Assembly: GCA_947489085.1 (NCBI GenBank)
Contig: CANLCJ010000009.1
Location: forward strand, 41,573-105,572
Length of the DNA stretch: 64,000 bases
Source of the DNA: an uncultured Flavobacteriaceae bacterium
Lineage (GTDB): Bacteria; Bacteroidota; Bacteroidia; Flavobacteriales; Flavobacteriaceae
Direction: 5' to 3'
The notes under the pieces: model-generated
What the model saw: the letters and a program-made list of their open reading frames with translations, nothing else
Database searches by the model: none
Told to the model about the DNA's origin: nothing
Shown here: one piece after another, positions 19,426-28,064 of the stretch
Position numbering within the stretch: position 1 is the first letter of the stretch
Layout of the letters: the number at the start of each line of letters is the position of its first letter
Translations under genes and position numbers: made by a program

Positions 19426-20023
19426 TATTATTGAAAAATACGATAGACCTTTTGAGTACGCAGGCATTGTAATGCACCTTATTATCGCATTTAAATTCTT
19501 AAAAATGTGGTATGCACCCGAACTTGAAGATGCAGAAGCGCTTTTCTCCATGGCAATTCTTATGGCTTTCGAATTTATTATGGTGCACTCTGGTGTTTTT
19601 ATGGCTGTTGTGCCTAAAAAAATATCACTTTTTATTTTAATCCCTGTGTATGCTTTATTTGCTTTTGCCTTTTATAAATCTACCGAAAACACCTCTATTT
19701 TAGCAATATATGGTTTAGTGATTTTAAACAGGATGCGCTTTGCATTTTCTAATGTTAGTACGGTTTTACGAAATAGAGTTATACTTTTATCTGTGCTCGC
19801 TGCCATCATCTATTTTATTTTAATATTTGTATGCTTATTTACTAATGGTATCTTTGGAGAGTTGGGGCTAACAGAGGCATATTTAGAAGCCTCTCGCTAT
19901 AAAAGCTACACTAAAGGAGGTGGTGTTTTTGTGGACACACCGCACATTGCCATCGCTTTTGGTTTTTTCTATTATAGCACATTATCCACTGTAGAGGCTT
20001 TGCTATTAAAAAAGACAAATTGA
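19418..20023 (+). CDS. Conserved flavobacterial membrane protein, function unknown
   Basis: The 201-residue protein has about five hydrophobic helices (for example IVMHLIIAFKFLKMW, AILMAFEFIMVHSGVFMAV and VILLSVLAAIIYFILIFVCL) and no recognised family motif. Its start overlaps the EI24-like gene by 8 bp and hemF follows after 28 bp. It looks translated and co-transcribed with these. A helper role in heme or transport is possible only by position. Confidence 0.8.
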   Translation: MASIIEKYDRPFEYAGIVMHLIIAFKFLKMWYAPELEDAEALFSMAILMAFEFIMVHSGVFMAVVPKKISLFILIPVYALFAFAFYKSTENTSILAIYGLVILNRMRFAFSNVSTVLRNRVILLSVLAAIIYFILIFVCLFTNGIFGELGLTEAYLEASRYKSYTKGGGVFVDTPHIAIAFGFFYYSTLSTVEALLLKKTN

Positions 20024-20051
20024 AAAATAGCTGCAAATTAATTCTATTAAA

Positions 20052-20954
20052 ATGAAAGACATATTTTACGAATACATACAAAACTTGCAAGATCGTATTA
20101 CTTCAACACTAGAAGCCATAGACGGTAATGCCAGTTTTAAAGAAGACTTGTGGAAACGCCCTGAAGGGGGTGGCGGCCGAACAAGAGTTATCGAAAATGG
20201 CGCCGTATTCGAAAAAGGAGGTGTAAACATTTCTGGTGTACACGGCAAACTCCCAAAATCTATGCAAGCGTACTTTAAGGTGGGAGAAGTCGATTTTTTT
20301 GCCTGTGGATTAAGCTTAGTACTACACCCTAAAAACCCCATGGCGCCAACAGTGCATGCAAACTGGCGTTATTTTGAAATGTATGACGATGCTGGAACAA
20401 TTATAGACCAATGGTTTGGTGGCGGACAAGATTTAACACCCTATTATCTTTTTGAAGAAGATGCCCAACATTTTCACAATACATGCAAAATAGCTTGCGA
20501 TAAACACAACCCAGAGTTCTATCCTACCTATAAAAAACGCTGCGATGATTATTTTTACAATGCGCATAGAAACGAAGGTAGGGGCATTGGTGGCTTATTC
20601 TTTGATTATTGCAAAGCGTCTGAAACAATGTCTATGGAACAATGGTATAACTTCGTTACAGAAGTGGGAGATAGTTTTCTAGAGGCTTATGTACCCATTG
20701 TAGAGAAACGCAAAGATTTGCCTTATACGCCAGAACAGCGCAATTGGCAAGAAATACGCCGTGGCCGCTATGTGGAATTTAACTTGGTACACGATAAAGG
20801 CACGCTCTTTGGCTTAAAAACAAATGGACGCATAGAAAGTATTTTAATGAGTTTACCACCCCATGTACAATGGGTATACAACCATACCCCAAAAGCTGGA
20901 AGTCCAGAAGAAAAGTTAATAGATGTTTTAGCACGCCCTGTAGACTGGGTTTAA
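20052..20954 (+). CDS. hemF: Oxygen-dependent coproporphyrinogen III oxidase
   Basis: The 300-residue enzyme oxidatively decarboxylates coproporphyrinogen III to protoporphyrinogen IX using oxygen. Signature blocks are present: EGGGGRTRVIENGAVFEKGG, GLSLVLHPKNPMAPTVHANW, WFGGGQDLTPYY, EGRGIGGLFFDY and RRGRYVEFNLVHDKGTLFGL. The length is normal and no residue of these blocks is missing. It commits this organism to aerobic heme synthesis at this step, although an anaerobic hemN could lie elsewhere. A YchJ-like gene follows after 10 bp. Confidence 0.97.
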   Translation: MKDIFYEYIQNLQDRITSTLEAIDGNASFKEDLWKRPEGGGGRTRVIENGAVFEKGGVNISGVHGKLPKSMQAYFKVGEVDFFACGLSLVLHPKNPMAPTVHANWRYFEMYDDAGTIIDQWFGGGQDLTPYYLFEEDAQHFHNTCKIACDKHNPEFYPTYKKRCDDYFYNAHRNEGRGIGGLFFDYCKASETMSMEQWYNFVTEVGDSFLEAYVPIVEKRKDLPYTPEQRNWQEIRRGRYVEFNLVHDKGTLFGLKTNGRIESILMSLPPHVQWVYNHTPKAGSPEEKLIDVLARPVDWV

Positions 20955-20964
20955 CTTAATTATT

Positions 20965-21351
20965 ATGCATTGTTATTGTGGCAACCTCATACCTTATGCA
21001 ACCTGTTGTGGCAGTTTGCACAGCGGTAAAACCTTAGCTATAACCGCCGAAGCACTAATGCGTTCGAGATACAGTGCTTTTGTTATGGCAAATGGCAACT
21101 ACTTAATGAAAACGCACCACCCCACTACCCGACCTGTCAAGGATAAAAAAGCTATAGTAAATTGGGCTAAATCTGTTGAATGGGTTAAGTTAGAAATACT
21201 TACCACTTACAAAGGCAATGCCTTAGACACCAAGGGTACTGTTACGTTTAATGCTTATTTTTTCGAAAACGGAAAAGTTGATGTTATCCACGAAGCCTCT
21301 GCTTTTGTAAAAGAGGAAAATCGCTGGTACTATTTGGGCTTAAGCCAATAA
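20965..21351 (+). CDS. YchJ-like (UPF0225) SEC-C-type zinc protein
   Basis: The 128-residue protein opens with a Cys-rich SEC-C-like motif, CYCGNLIPYATCCG, expected to bind zinc, followed by the family core ALMRSRYSAFVMANGNYLMK, THHPTTRP and a C-terminal NTF2-like fold (HEASAFVKEENRWYYLGL). These are the marks of the YchJ/UPF0225 family, whose function is unclear. It lies 10 bp behind hemF and is likely the last gene of the transcript. Confidence 0.88.
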   Translation: MHCYCGNLIPYATCCGSLHSGKTLAITAEALMRSRYSAFVMANGNYLMKTHHPTTRPVKDKKAIVNWAKSVEWVKLEILTTYKGNALDTKGTVTFNAYFFENGKVDVIHEASAFVKEENRWYYLGLSQ

Positions 21352-21481
21352 TTGTAATTTAGATGTAATGCTATGGAATTTAAAAATTACTACTACCGTA
21401 TAGTAGTGTTGCAGTTAAACTACAATATAAACCATGATCTTTAAGGGTTGAAAGTCCATCATTCTGGTTTAAATCGCGCAC

Positions 21482-21595
21482 TTAATCATCTAACACCAAA
21501 GCTTTTTTACCAGACTTAGGTGCTGCTGTAACAAGAAAATGTCTGTCTAATATATCCGCATCAAAATTATTTAAAAATATTTGTTGGCAACTGCG
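21482..21595 (-). pseudogene. Relic of a gene 3' end (about 37 residues)
   Basis: In the intergenic DNA before hemB a minus-strand frame reads CQQIFLNNFDADILDRHFLV then TAAPKSGKKALVLDD and a stop, bounded on its other side by an in-frame TGA. The composition is protein-like, and no start codon or full gene is present. It looks like the surviving C-terminus of a lost gene. The parent family is not recognised, and chance cannot be excluded. The rest of 21352-21688 holds the hemB promoter and otherwise nothing notable. Confidence 0.35.
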
Positions 21596-21656
21596 TCAAG
21601 ACCACTTAAAATTTAAAACGCCTAATGTTTGTAGCAATAAAAGTAGGTTTTATGAT

Positions 21657-21664
21657 TAACTTTG
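21657..21664 (+). promoter_or_regulatory. Bacteroidota -7 box for hemB
   Basis: TAACTTTG is a perfect TAnnTTTG match 24 bp before ATG 21689. A TTTG at 21628-21631 could be the -33 element, but its spacing (25 bp) is longer than usual. The box overlaps the upstream in-frame TTG, which argues that translation starts at ATG 21689. Confidence 0.6.
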
Positions 21665-21688
21665 TATTTCATAAAAGTAATAAAAACA

Positions 21689-22681
21689 ATGTATCCGTTA
21701 CAAAGAAACCGCCGTTTAAGAACAAATGCAGCCACTCGTGCTTTGGTTCGAGAAACTACAATTACACCTAACGATTTTCTAGTTCCCTTATTTGTAGTAG
21801 AAGGCCAAGACATTAAAGATGAAATTCCTTCCATGCCAAATTATTTTCGCTATAGTTTGGACTTGCTAGTGGCAGAAGTAAAATCATTATGGCAATTAGG
21901 TTTAAAATCGGTATTGCTTTTTGTAAAAGTACCCGATAATTTAAAGGATAATAAAGGAGAGGAGGCACTTAATCCAAATGGTTTAATGCAACGTGCTATT
22001 AAAACCGTTAAAAATGCCTGTCCAGATATGTTGGTGATGACAGATGTTGCTCTCGACCCTTATTCTATATACGGACACGACGGTATTATTGAAAATGGGG
22101 TGATTAAAAACGATGCTACAGCCACGTTTTTAGCGAATATGAGTATCTCGCATGCCAAAGCAGGTGCAGATATTGTTGCGCCCAGCGATATGATGGACGG
22201 CCGTATTTTAACCATTAGAGAAGCCTTAGAAAATAACGGTTACACAAATACAGGAATTATGAGTTATTCTGCCAAATACGCCTCGGCCTTTTATGGGCCA
22301 TTTAGAGATGCTTTAGACTCTGCTCCTGTAGACAAAATAAACATCCCAAAGGACAAAAAAACGTACCAAATGGATTACGGTAATAGGCTGGAAGCATTAA
22401 AAGAAACAGAGATGGATATAGACGAGGGTGCCGATATTGTAATGGTAAAACCTGGCATTTCTTATCTCGATATTTTAAGAGACATTAAAAATAACGTTAA
22501 CGTACCTGTAGCGGTATATCAAGTCTCTGGAGAGTACGCCATGATTAAAGCTGCTGCCGAAAAAGGATGGCTAGATCACGACCAAATTATGCTAGAAACC
22601 ATTACTGCATTTAAACGTGCTGGTGCCGATATTATAGCCAGTTACTTTGCAAAAGATGTTGTTAAGCTGCTAAACACCTAA
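21689..22681 (+). CDS. hemB: Porphobilinogen synthase (5-aminolevulinate dehydratase)
   Basis: The enzyme of about 330 residues joins two 5-aminolevulinate molecules into porphobilinogen. From ATG 21689 it begins MYPLQRNRRLRTNAATRALV. The two Schiff-base lysines are in SYSAKYASAFYGPFRDA and MVKPGISYLD. The metal site reads MTDVALDPYSIYGHDG, lacking the Cys-rich zinc motif found in yeast, human and E. coli enzymes, so this is the magnesium/potassium-dependent class. It is separate from the main heme operon but only 6 kb from hemA, and has its own -7 box. Confidence 0.96.
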   Translation: MYPLQRNRRLRTNAATRALVRETTITPNDFLVPLFVVEGQDIKDEIPSMPNYFRYSLDLLVAEVKSLWQLGLKSVLLFVKVPDNLKDNKGEEALNPNGLMQRAIKTVKNACPDMLVMTDVALDPYSIYGHDGIIENGVIKNDATATFLANMSISHAKAGADIVAPSDMMDGRILTIREALENNGYTNTGIMSYSAKYASAFYGPFRDALDSAPVDKINIPKDKKTYQMDYGNRLEALKETEMDIDEGADIVMVKPGISYLDILRDIKNNVNVPVAVYQVSGEYAMIKAAAEKGWLDHDQIMLETITAFKRAGADIIASYFAKDVVKLLNT

Positions 22682-22762
22682 GCAATTTTTAGATTTTCCT
22701 CTGGTAAAAAAGTAAACTTCTTAAGTTTATTTCGACTATTATGCAAAATATGTATTATAGTC

Positions 22763-23584
22763 ATGAGAAAGTTAATTTTTATATTCGCACTTTTCCTTTT
22801 AGGAATTACTTACAATAGTTGTATTGGTGAAGACACGTTAGACGATGAAATACCCGAGCGTGTACAGATTTCTAATAGACCTTTACAAAACATAGCTGTA
22901 TCTGAAACCCATCAATTCGATTTCCGTTTTTTTAATAATATTGGAATCGAAGAAGAAGATGTTAATAGTATTGCTTGGTCTAGTAGTAATGTAAATGTAG
23001 CTACAATCGATAATTCTGGTTTGCTAACTGCAGTAGGAGAAGGTAGTACTACAATAGCTGCCGAAGTTATCGAAAATGGTGCTATAATTGCAGAGGCTTC
23101 TACAGAAATCACTATTGTAGAAGACACGCCAACACCAGATCCTATTGACGATGAGCCAGAAACTGAAGACGACGACACACCTGATACTGATACACCAGAC
23201 GACACAGAAACGCCTACTGTAGAAGAAGCACCTGCAGAAGAACCGCCTGCCCCAATACTTAGAAGTGGTTCAGGATCATTTCAGGGCGCTAACGGTTATG
23301 TAGCTAGAGGAGACTTTACTGTCTCTGAAATAGCAAACTCTAACAGTTTAGAAATTTCTATTGCTAGTAATTTTGTCTTGGCCGATTTCTTACCTGGACC
23401 TTATGTTTACTTATCCAATAACCCAAATTCAATTAATGGCGCTTTAGAGATAAGCAGAGTGAGCACATTTAGAGGCGCTCACACTATTATAGTACCAGAT
23501 GTTAGTATCGACGATTTTGCTTATGTACTGTACTGGTGTAAGCCATTTGGCGCTAAAATAGGTGCTGGAAGAATAAATAATTAA
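22763..23584 (+). CDS. Lipoprotein with BIG2-like and DM13 domains
   Basis: The 273-residue protein has a lipoprotein signal (Cys about residue 20, NSCIGEDTLDDE) with an acidic tail. A bacterial Ig-like BIG2 domain spans about residues 32-115 (WSSSNVNVATIDNSGLLTAV, GEGSTTIAAEV), then comes an Asp/Glu/Pro/Thr-rich linker (120-165). A DM13-like domain ends the protein (SGSFQGANGYVARGDFTVSE, GPYVYLSNNPNS, YVLYWCKPFGAKIGAG), with the single conserved Cys in YWC. DM13 domains are proposed to act in extracellular redox reactions. The neighbouring outer-membrane protein starts 25 bp downstream, so both are one unit for an envelope process. Confidence 0.82.
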   Translation: MRKLIFIFALFLLGITYNSCIGEDTLDDEIPERVQISNRPLQNIAVSETHQFDFRFFNNIGIEEEDVNSIAWSSSNVNVATIDNSGLLTAVGEGSTTIAAEVIENGAIIAEASTEITIVEDTPTPDPIDDEPETEDDDTPDTDTPDDTETPTVEEAPAEEPPAPILRSGSGSFQGANGYVARGDFTVSEIANSNSLEISIASNFVLADFLPGPYVYLSNNPNSINGALEISRVSTFRGAHTIIVPDVSIDDFAYVLYWCKPFGAKIGAGRINN

Positions 23585-23609
23585 ATTAACACTTCATTAT
23601 AAACAACAA

Positions 23610-24479
23610 ATGACCACTAAAAATAAATTAATCTTAATCGCAGTACTTAGTATTTTATCGAACCCCGTTTTTGCACAATGGACTTTAGAAAAAGGCAAAG
23701 GATATTATAAGTTGTCTGCATGGTACCTGGAAGCTGACTCGCATTTTACATCATCTGGAGATAGAGCGCCAAACACCACTAGAACTCAGTTTAATACCAA
23801 CATTTATGCAGAATACGGTATTAGCGATAGATTTGATATTGTAGCCTTTGTACCGTTTTTTGCTAGAACGACAGAAAATGATGTATTCTCTGGTACTACA
23901 GGAGAACTGCTAGAAGGCCAACAAGGCGAGGGTGTAAATAGCATTGGAGATATCGATTTAAGCTTGAGATATGGCCTTGTACAAAATGATATTATTGCAT
24001 GGTCTGTTAGCTTATTATTAGGCTTGCCTACAGGAGAAAGTGCTGGAGGAAGCGACAATAGTTTCCAGAATGGAGATGGCGAATTTAATCAGTTGTTGCG
24101 TTCTGATGTTGGAAAATCATTTAGAATTGGTAGACTACCAAGTTATGGAAAGCTGTACGTTGGTTATAATAACCGAACAGAAAACTTCTCTGACGAATTT
24201 CGGTTTGGTGCAGAGTTGGGTACTAAGATCATAAAAAAATTATGGCTTATAGGCCGATTAGATGGTGTACAATCACTACAAAATGGTTCCTTAAATCCTG
24301 CTACATCTCAAGGAAGTATTTTTGCAAATAATATCGAGTTTACTAGTCTAGGTTTAGAAGCTGCCTATTATATCACTAAAAAAATTGGGGTTTCTGCAAA
24401 TTTTGCAAGCGCAGTTGGTGGAAGATTAGTATATGCTGATCCTTCGTTCTCTGTAGGCGTATTTCTAGATGTAAAATAG
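23610..24479 (+). CDS. Outer-membrane beta-barrel protein (phenol-degradation MetA-like family)
   Basis: The 289-residue protein has a Sec signal peptide (LILIAVLSILSNPVFAQ, cleavage after Ala) and alternating beta strands such as YYKLSAWYLEAD, RFDIVAFVPFFA, DIDLSLRYGL and IIAWSVSLLLGLPTGES. It ends with a strand consistent with a barrel (SFSVGVFLDVK). The GDIDLSLRYG and LGLPTGE motifs match transporter-like barrels annotated as MetA-pathway-of-phenol-degradation proteins. The true substrate is unknown. It is preceded by the DM13 lipoprotein gene at 25 bp and likely co-transcribed. Confidence 0.82.
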   Translation: MTTKNKLILIAVLSILSNPVFAQWTLEKGKGYYKLSAWYLEADSHFTSSGDRAPNTTRTQFNTNIYAEYGISDRFDIVAFVPFFARTTENDVFSGTTGELLEGQQGEGVNSIGDIDLSLRYGLVQNDIIAWSVSLLLGLPTGESAGGSDNSFQNGDGEFNQLLRSDVGKSFRIGRLPSYGKLYVGYNNRTENFSDEFRFGAELGTKIIKKLWLIGRLDGVQSLQNGSLNPATSQGSIFANNIEFTSLGLEAAYYITKKIGVSANFASAVGGRLVYADPSFSVGVFLDVK

Positions 24480-24548
24480 AAATGTTCTATTAATTCGCAT
24501 TTTAAAAATCCATTTTTATAAATTAGCGCTCAACACAATACTATTGTT

Positions 24549-25643
24549 ATGAGCGCTTTATTTTTTTGGGCAACTATCTCCATTTTTTTCTCGTTTTTAT
24601 GTTCTATACTAGAAGCTGTATTGCTTAGTGTAACACCAACTTTTGTTAATATAAAAAAGCAAGAAGGAAAAGACTATGCACTTACTCTAGAAAAACTTAA
24701 AAAAGACGTTGACAAACCGTTAATAGCCATATTAACTTTAAACACCATTGCACATACCTTAGGTGCAATAATGGTAGGTATAGAAGCAGAAAATCTACCC
24801 TTTAAAAATGAGTTATGGGGTATTAATACTGTAGGTGTAGTTTCTGCTATCATGACATTTTTAATTCTAGTAGCTTCAGAAATTATCCCAAAAACTATTG
24901 GTGCTACCTACTGGAAAGGCTTGGCCAATTTTTCTGCTAAAACACTAACTATAATGATCTTTCCTTTAAAATGGACTGGTGTTTTATGGTTCTTGCAGTT
25001 AACAACCAAACTCATTGGGGGCAAAGGTCATGGAAGTGTATTAACCAGAGAAGGGTTTATGGCCATGACTGATGTTGCTCACGAAGAGGGCGTTTTTCAA
25101 GAAAACGAAAGTAAAATTATTAAGAATCTACTTAACTTCAAGCTCATTCTAGCCAAAGATATCATGACGCCAAGAACGGTAATGAAAATTGAAAATGAGA
25201 CAACTACAGTTAAAGACTTTTTTAACGCCAATTTAAATCTGCGCTTTTCTAGAATTCCTGTATTTGCCGACAATTCTGATGCAATAACTGGTCTAGTTCT
25301 AAAAGATGAAATTTTCAAAGAAATGGCTCTTAAAAATGAAACCAAAACACTTTTGGAACTTAAACGAAACGTTATACTGGTAAATAGAAATCTCCCCATA
25401 CCAACACTTTTCGAAAAACTTATTGAAAGCAAAAACCATATGGCCATAGTTGTAGACGAATACGGTTCTGTAAGCGGTCTGGTAACTATGGAAGACGTGA
25501 TAGAGACACTATTAGGCTTAGAAATTATGGATGAGAGTGATAATGTTTCCGACCTGCAATTATTAGCTAGAAAAAGCTGGGAAACACGTGCTAAAAAATT
25601 GGGAATTATAGAACAGAATAAAGAAGACACCTCTGCAGAATAA
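24549..25643 (+). CDS. CNNM-type transporter domain with CBS pair (hemolysin C/CorC-like)
   Basis: The 364-residue membrane protein begins with a DUF21/CNNM transmembrane domain (residues 1-170, with SFLCSILEAVLLSVTP and SEIIPKTIGATYW). A pair of CBS domains follows (about 190-340: DIMTPRTVM, IPVFADNSDAITGLVLKDE, HMAIVVDEYGSVSGLVTMED). There is no C-terminal CorC_HlyC domain, unlike longer relatives. Such proteins are linked to magnesium or cobalt efflux, and the CBS pair probably binds adenine nucleotides. Its stop shares bases (TAATG) with the start of the methyltransferase gene, so the two are coupled. Confidence 0.9.
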   Translation: MSALFFWATISIFFSFLCSILEAVLLSVTPTFVNIKKQEGKDYALTLEKLKKDVDKPLIAILTLNTIAHTLGAIMVGIEAENLPFKNELWGINTVGVVSAIMTFLILVASEIIPKTIGATYWKGLANFSAKTLTIMIFPLKWTGVLWFLQLTTKLIGGKGHGSVLTREGFMAMTDVAHEEGVFQENESKIIKNLLNFKLILAKDIMTPRTVMKIENETTTVKDFFNANLNLRFSRIPVFADNSDAITGLVLKDEIFKEMALKNETKTLLELKRNVILVNRNLPIPTLFEKLIESKNHMAIVVDEYGSVSGLVTMEDVIETLLGLEIMDESDNVSDLQLLARKSWETRAKKLGIIEQNKEDTSAE

Positions 25644-26110
25644 TGGAGCAGTGTACCATTAAAACACCCATAGGATTTGCAAAGATTATTGGTAGTATTA
25701 ATGGTGTCTCTAAAGTTACCCTCTCCAAAGAAGGTACTATAACCCCAATACCCAGCACTCTAAAACAAGCAGCAACACAATTACAAGACTACTTTTCGGG
25801 GTCTAGAACTGCATTTAGCTTAAAGCTCAACCCTAAAGGTACAGTATTTCAAAAAAAAGTATGGACAAAACTGCAAAGTATACCCTATGGTAAAACACTA
25901 TCTTATCTAGAACTGTCCAAACAATTGGGAGATGCAAAAGCCATTCGTGCCGTTGCAAATGCCAACGCTAAAAACCCCTTGTGGATTGTTGTGCCCTGCC
26001 ACCGTATTATTGGTAGCGATGGTAGTTTAACAGGTTATGCAGGAGGCCTACATCGTAAACAATGGCTGTTAAATCATGAAAGCCCTAACCCACAACAATC
26101 TCTTTTTTAA
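25643..26110 (+). CDS. ogt: Methylated-DNA-protein-cysteine methyltransferase
   Basis: The 155-residue suicide DNA-repair protein removes methyl groups from O6-methylguanine. The active site is IVVPCHRIIGSDG with acceptor Cys119. The HTH segment KVWTKLQSIPYGKTLSYLEL and the following AIRAVANANAKNPL are intact. Only the Ogt/MGMT-type domain is present, with no Ada transcription domain. Its ATG overlaps the stop of the preceding CNNM gene (TAATG). Confidence 0.95.
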   Translation: MEQCTIKTPIGFAKIIGSINGVSKVTLSKEGTITPIPSTLKQAATQLQDYFSGSRTAFSLKLNPKGTVFQKKVWTKLQSIPYGKTLSYLELSKQLGDAKAIRAVANANAKNPLWIVVPCHRIIGSDGSLTGYAGGLHRKQWLLNHESPNPQQSLF

Positions 26111-26161
26111 CAAACACGTATTAATTTATTTCATACATTTAATAAAAACTAAACGGATAAA

Positions 26162-27313
26162 ATGAGATTCCTAAAGAAAAGCTTAAAATGGCTTGTTATT
26201 CTATTTGGCCTATTAATTATAGTACTTTACGCTACAGACACAGACTACCTAATAAAAGCAGTTAGAACCATATATCTTACTGGGCATACCACCGCCTATT
26301 TAGAAGACTACAAAAAATTCGATAACCAAGTGGTAGAGAACGGCACACCAGAACCATGGCCCAACCACAAAAACTATAATTCTGTAGAAGAAACAGCGAT
26401 TTTAAACGACATCAATAAAGCAAACGGCACTATTGCCTATGTTATTATTAAAAATGATAGTCTTTGGTTTGAAAATTATTACGATGGTTTTAATGAAAAC
26501 TCGCAAACTAACTCTTTTTCTATGGCCAAAAGCTACGTCTCTGGCCTTATGGGAAAAGCTATAGCACAAGGGTATATTAAAAGTTTAGACCAGCCCGTTA
26601 GCGACTTTTTACCAGAGTTTAGCGAAGGCCTCGCTGCTAAAATGACGGTAGGACACCTCTCTAGTATGGCTTCTGGAACCACATGGGACGAGCAGTATTA
26701 TTCACCTTTATCTATTGTAACTCGCGCTTATTTTGATGACGATTTAGAAAAAGTAATGCTAGGCCTGCAAGTACAAACAGAACCCGGACAACATTTTAAA
26801 TATTCTAGTGGAGACACACAAATGTTAGCTATGGTTATAGAAAAAGCAACAGGTAAAAAACTATACGATTACCTCGCCGAAAGCTTTTGGAAACCTCTTG
26901 GTTGCGAAAACCCTACGCTTTGGCAAGTAGATAGTAAATCGCACGACCTTGTAAAAGCCTACTGTTGTATAGCAAGTAATGCTAAAGATTTTGCTCGTTT
27001 TGGTAAACTTTACAAAGACCACGGTAAGTGGCATGGAAAACAACTATTAGATTCTGCTTTTGTGGCAAAATCAATAAAACCAGTATATCCAGATGGAGCA
27101 GTGTACGGCTACGGTTGGTGGCTAAGATCTATTGGTAATAAAAACTTTTTTATGATGAGGGGACACTTAGGGCAGTACGTTATTGTAGAACCCAACGATA
27201 ATGTTATAATTGTAAGATTAGGCCATTCTAAAGGTACAAACAACCAAGTGGGTAAATTTACTACAGACATCGACACCTATATTGAAGAGGCTTATAAAAT
27301 GTTAGACGAATGA
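26162..27313 (+). CDS. Serine hydrolase, beta-lactamase class C/PBP-like
   Basis: The 383-residue protein has an N-terminal membrane anchor (residues 9-24, KWLVILFGLLIIVLYA) and the serine beta-lactamase-like fold. The SxxK motif is SFSMAKSYV with Ser120 and Lys123, the second motif is YSSGD, and the third region is GHLGQY in place of KTG. Such proteins are peptidases or esterases more often than true beta-lactamases. It starts 51 bp behind ogt, and its stop overlaps the exonuclease ATG (ATGA). Its place in a DNA-repair-flavoured transcript looks incidental. Confidence 0.88.
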   Translation: MRFLKKSLKWLVILFGLLIIVLYATDTDYLIKAVRTIYLTGHTTAYLEDYKKFDNQVVENGTPEPWPNHKNYNSVEETAILNDINKANGTIAYVIIKNDSLWFENYYDGFNENSQTNSFSMAKSYVSGLMGKAIAQGYIKSLDQPVSDFLPEFSEGLAAKMTVGHLSSMASGTTWDEQYYSPLSIVTRAYFDDDLEKVMLGLQVQTEPGQHFKYSSGDTQMLAMVIEKATGKKLYDYLAESFWKPLGCENPTLWQVDSKSHDLVKAYCCIASNAKDFARFGKLYKDHGKWHGKQLLDSAFVAKSIKPVYPDGAVYGYGWWLRSIGNKNFFMMRGHLGQYVIVEPNDNVIIVRLGHSKGTNNQVGKFTTDIDTYIEEAYKMLDE

Positions 27314-28023
27314 TTTCCAAACTAAATCTCGAAAACATATTGTTTTTAGATATAGAAACTGTACCCGAAACACGTGGCTTTTCTGATTTAGACGCTACTA
27401 AAAAGCAGCTTTGGGAGCAAAAATCGAAATACCAACGCAAAGAAGAATATACTGCCGAAGAATTTTATGATCGTGCTGGAATTTGGGCAGAATTTGGTAA
27501 AATTATCTGTATATCGGTAGGCTATTTTAAATGCCATGGTAACGAACGTCAATTTAGAGTAACGACATTCTACGGAGATGAAATTAAAATTTTAAACGAT
27601 TTTAAAAACCTTCTCGAAACACATTTTAACCAATCCAAACACTTATTATGCGCTCATAATGGCAAAGAATTCGACTTTCCTTACATTGCACGGCGAATGA
27701 TTATTCTAAATATAGAATTGCCTAATAAACTCAATCTATTTGGTAAAAAACCTTGGGAAGTACCACATCTAGATACTTTAGAACTCTGGAAATTTGGCGA
27801 CTACAAAACTTACACTTCACTAAAATTATTAACCAATGTATTAGGCATTCCTTCTCCCAAAGATGATATTGATGGTAGCGAAGTATGCAGCGTTTATTAC
27901 GAACAAAATGATATAGACCGCATAATTGTATACTGCGAAAAAGACACTATTGCTGTGGCACAAATTTTTCTAAGACTTCGTGGGGATGCTTTATTAAATG
28001 ATGACGAAATATTGCATGTTTAA
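27310..28023 (+). CDS. Predicted 3'-5' exonuclease (PolB-like DEDD superfamily)
   Basis: The 237-residue protein shows the DnaQ/PolB exonuclease motifs: ExoI ILFLDIETVPE (Asp, Glu), ExoII LCAHNGKEFDFPYIARRM, and a C-terminal YCEKDTIAVAQIFLRL that supplies the last acidic residue. It matches the stand-alone 3'-5' exonucleases of Bacteroidota that lack a polymerase domain. A role in DNA or RNA end trimming is likely. It is translationally coupled to the serine hydrolase by ATGA overlap. Its 3' end faces the SbtA-like gene with 41 bp between. Confidence 0.88.
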   Translation: MISKLNLENILFLDIETVPETRGFSDLDATKKQLWEQKSKYQRKEEYTAEEFYDRAGIWAEFGKIICISVGYFKCHGNERQFRVTTFYGDEIKILNDFKNLLETHFNQSKHLLCAHNGKEFDFPYIARRMIILNIELPNKLNLFGKKPWEVPHLDTLELWKFGDYKTYTSLKLLTNVLGIPSPKDDIDGSEVCSVYYEQNDIDRIIVYCEKDTIAVAQIFLRLRGDALLNDDEILHV

Positions 28024-28064
28024 ATCGTAGAGTACTAAATTTAATTCTAAAGTAAAATCTTAAA

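Noticed and set aside
25097..25630. Long minus-strand frame of 177 codons
   Set aside because: It lies fully antisense to the CNNM/CBS gene, which has clear domain motifs; the antisense protein is Ser/Leu-rich without any motif, as usual for shadows.
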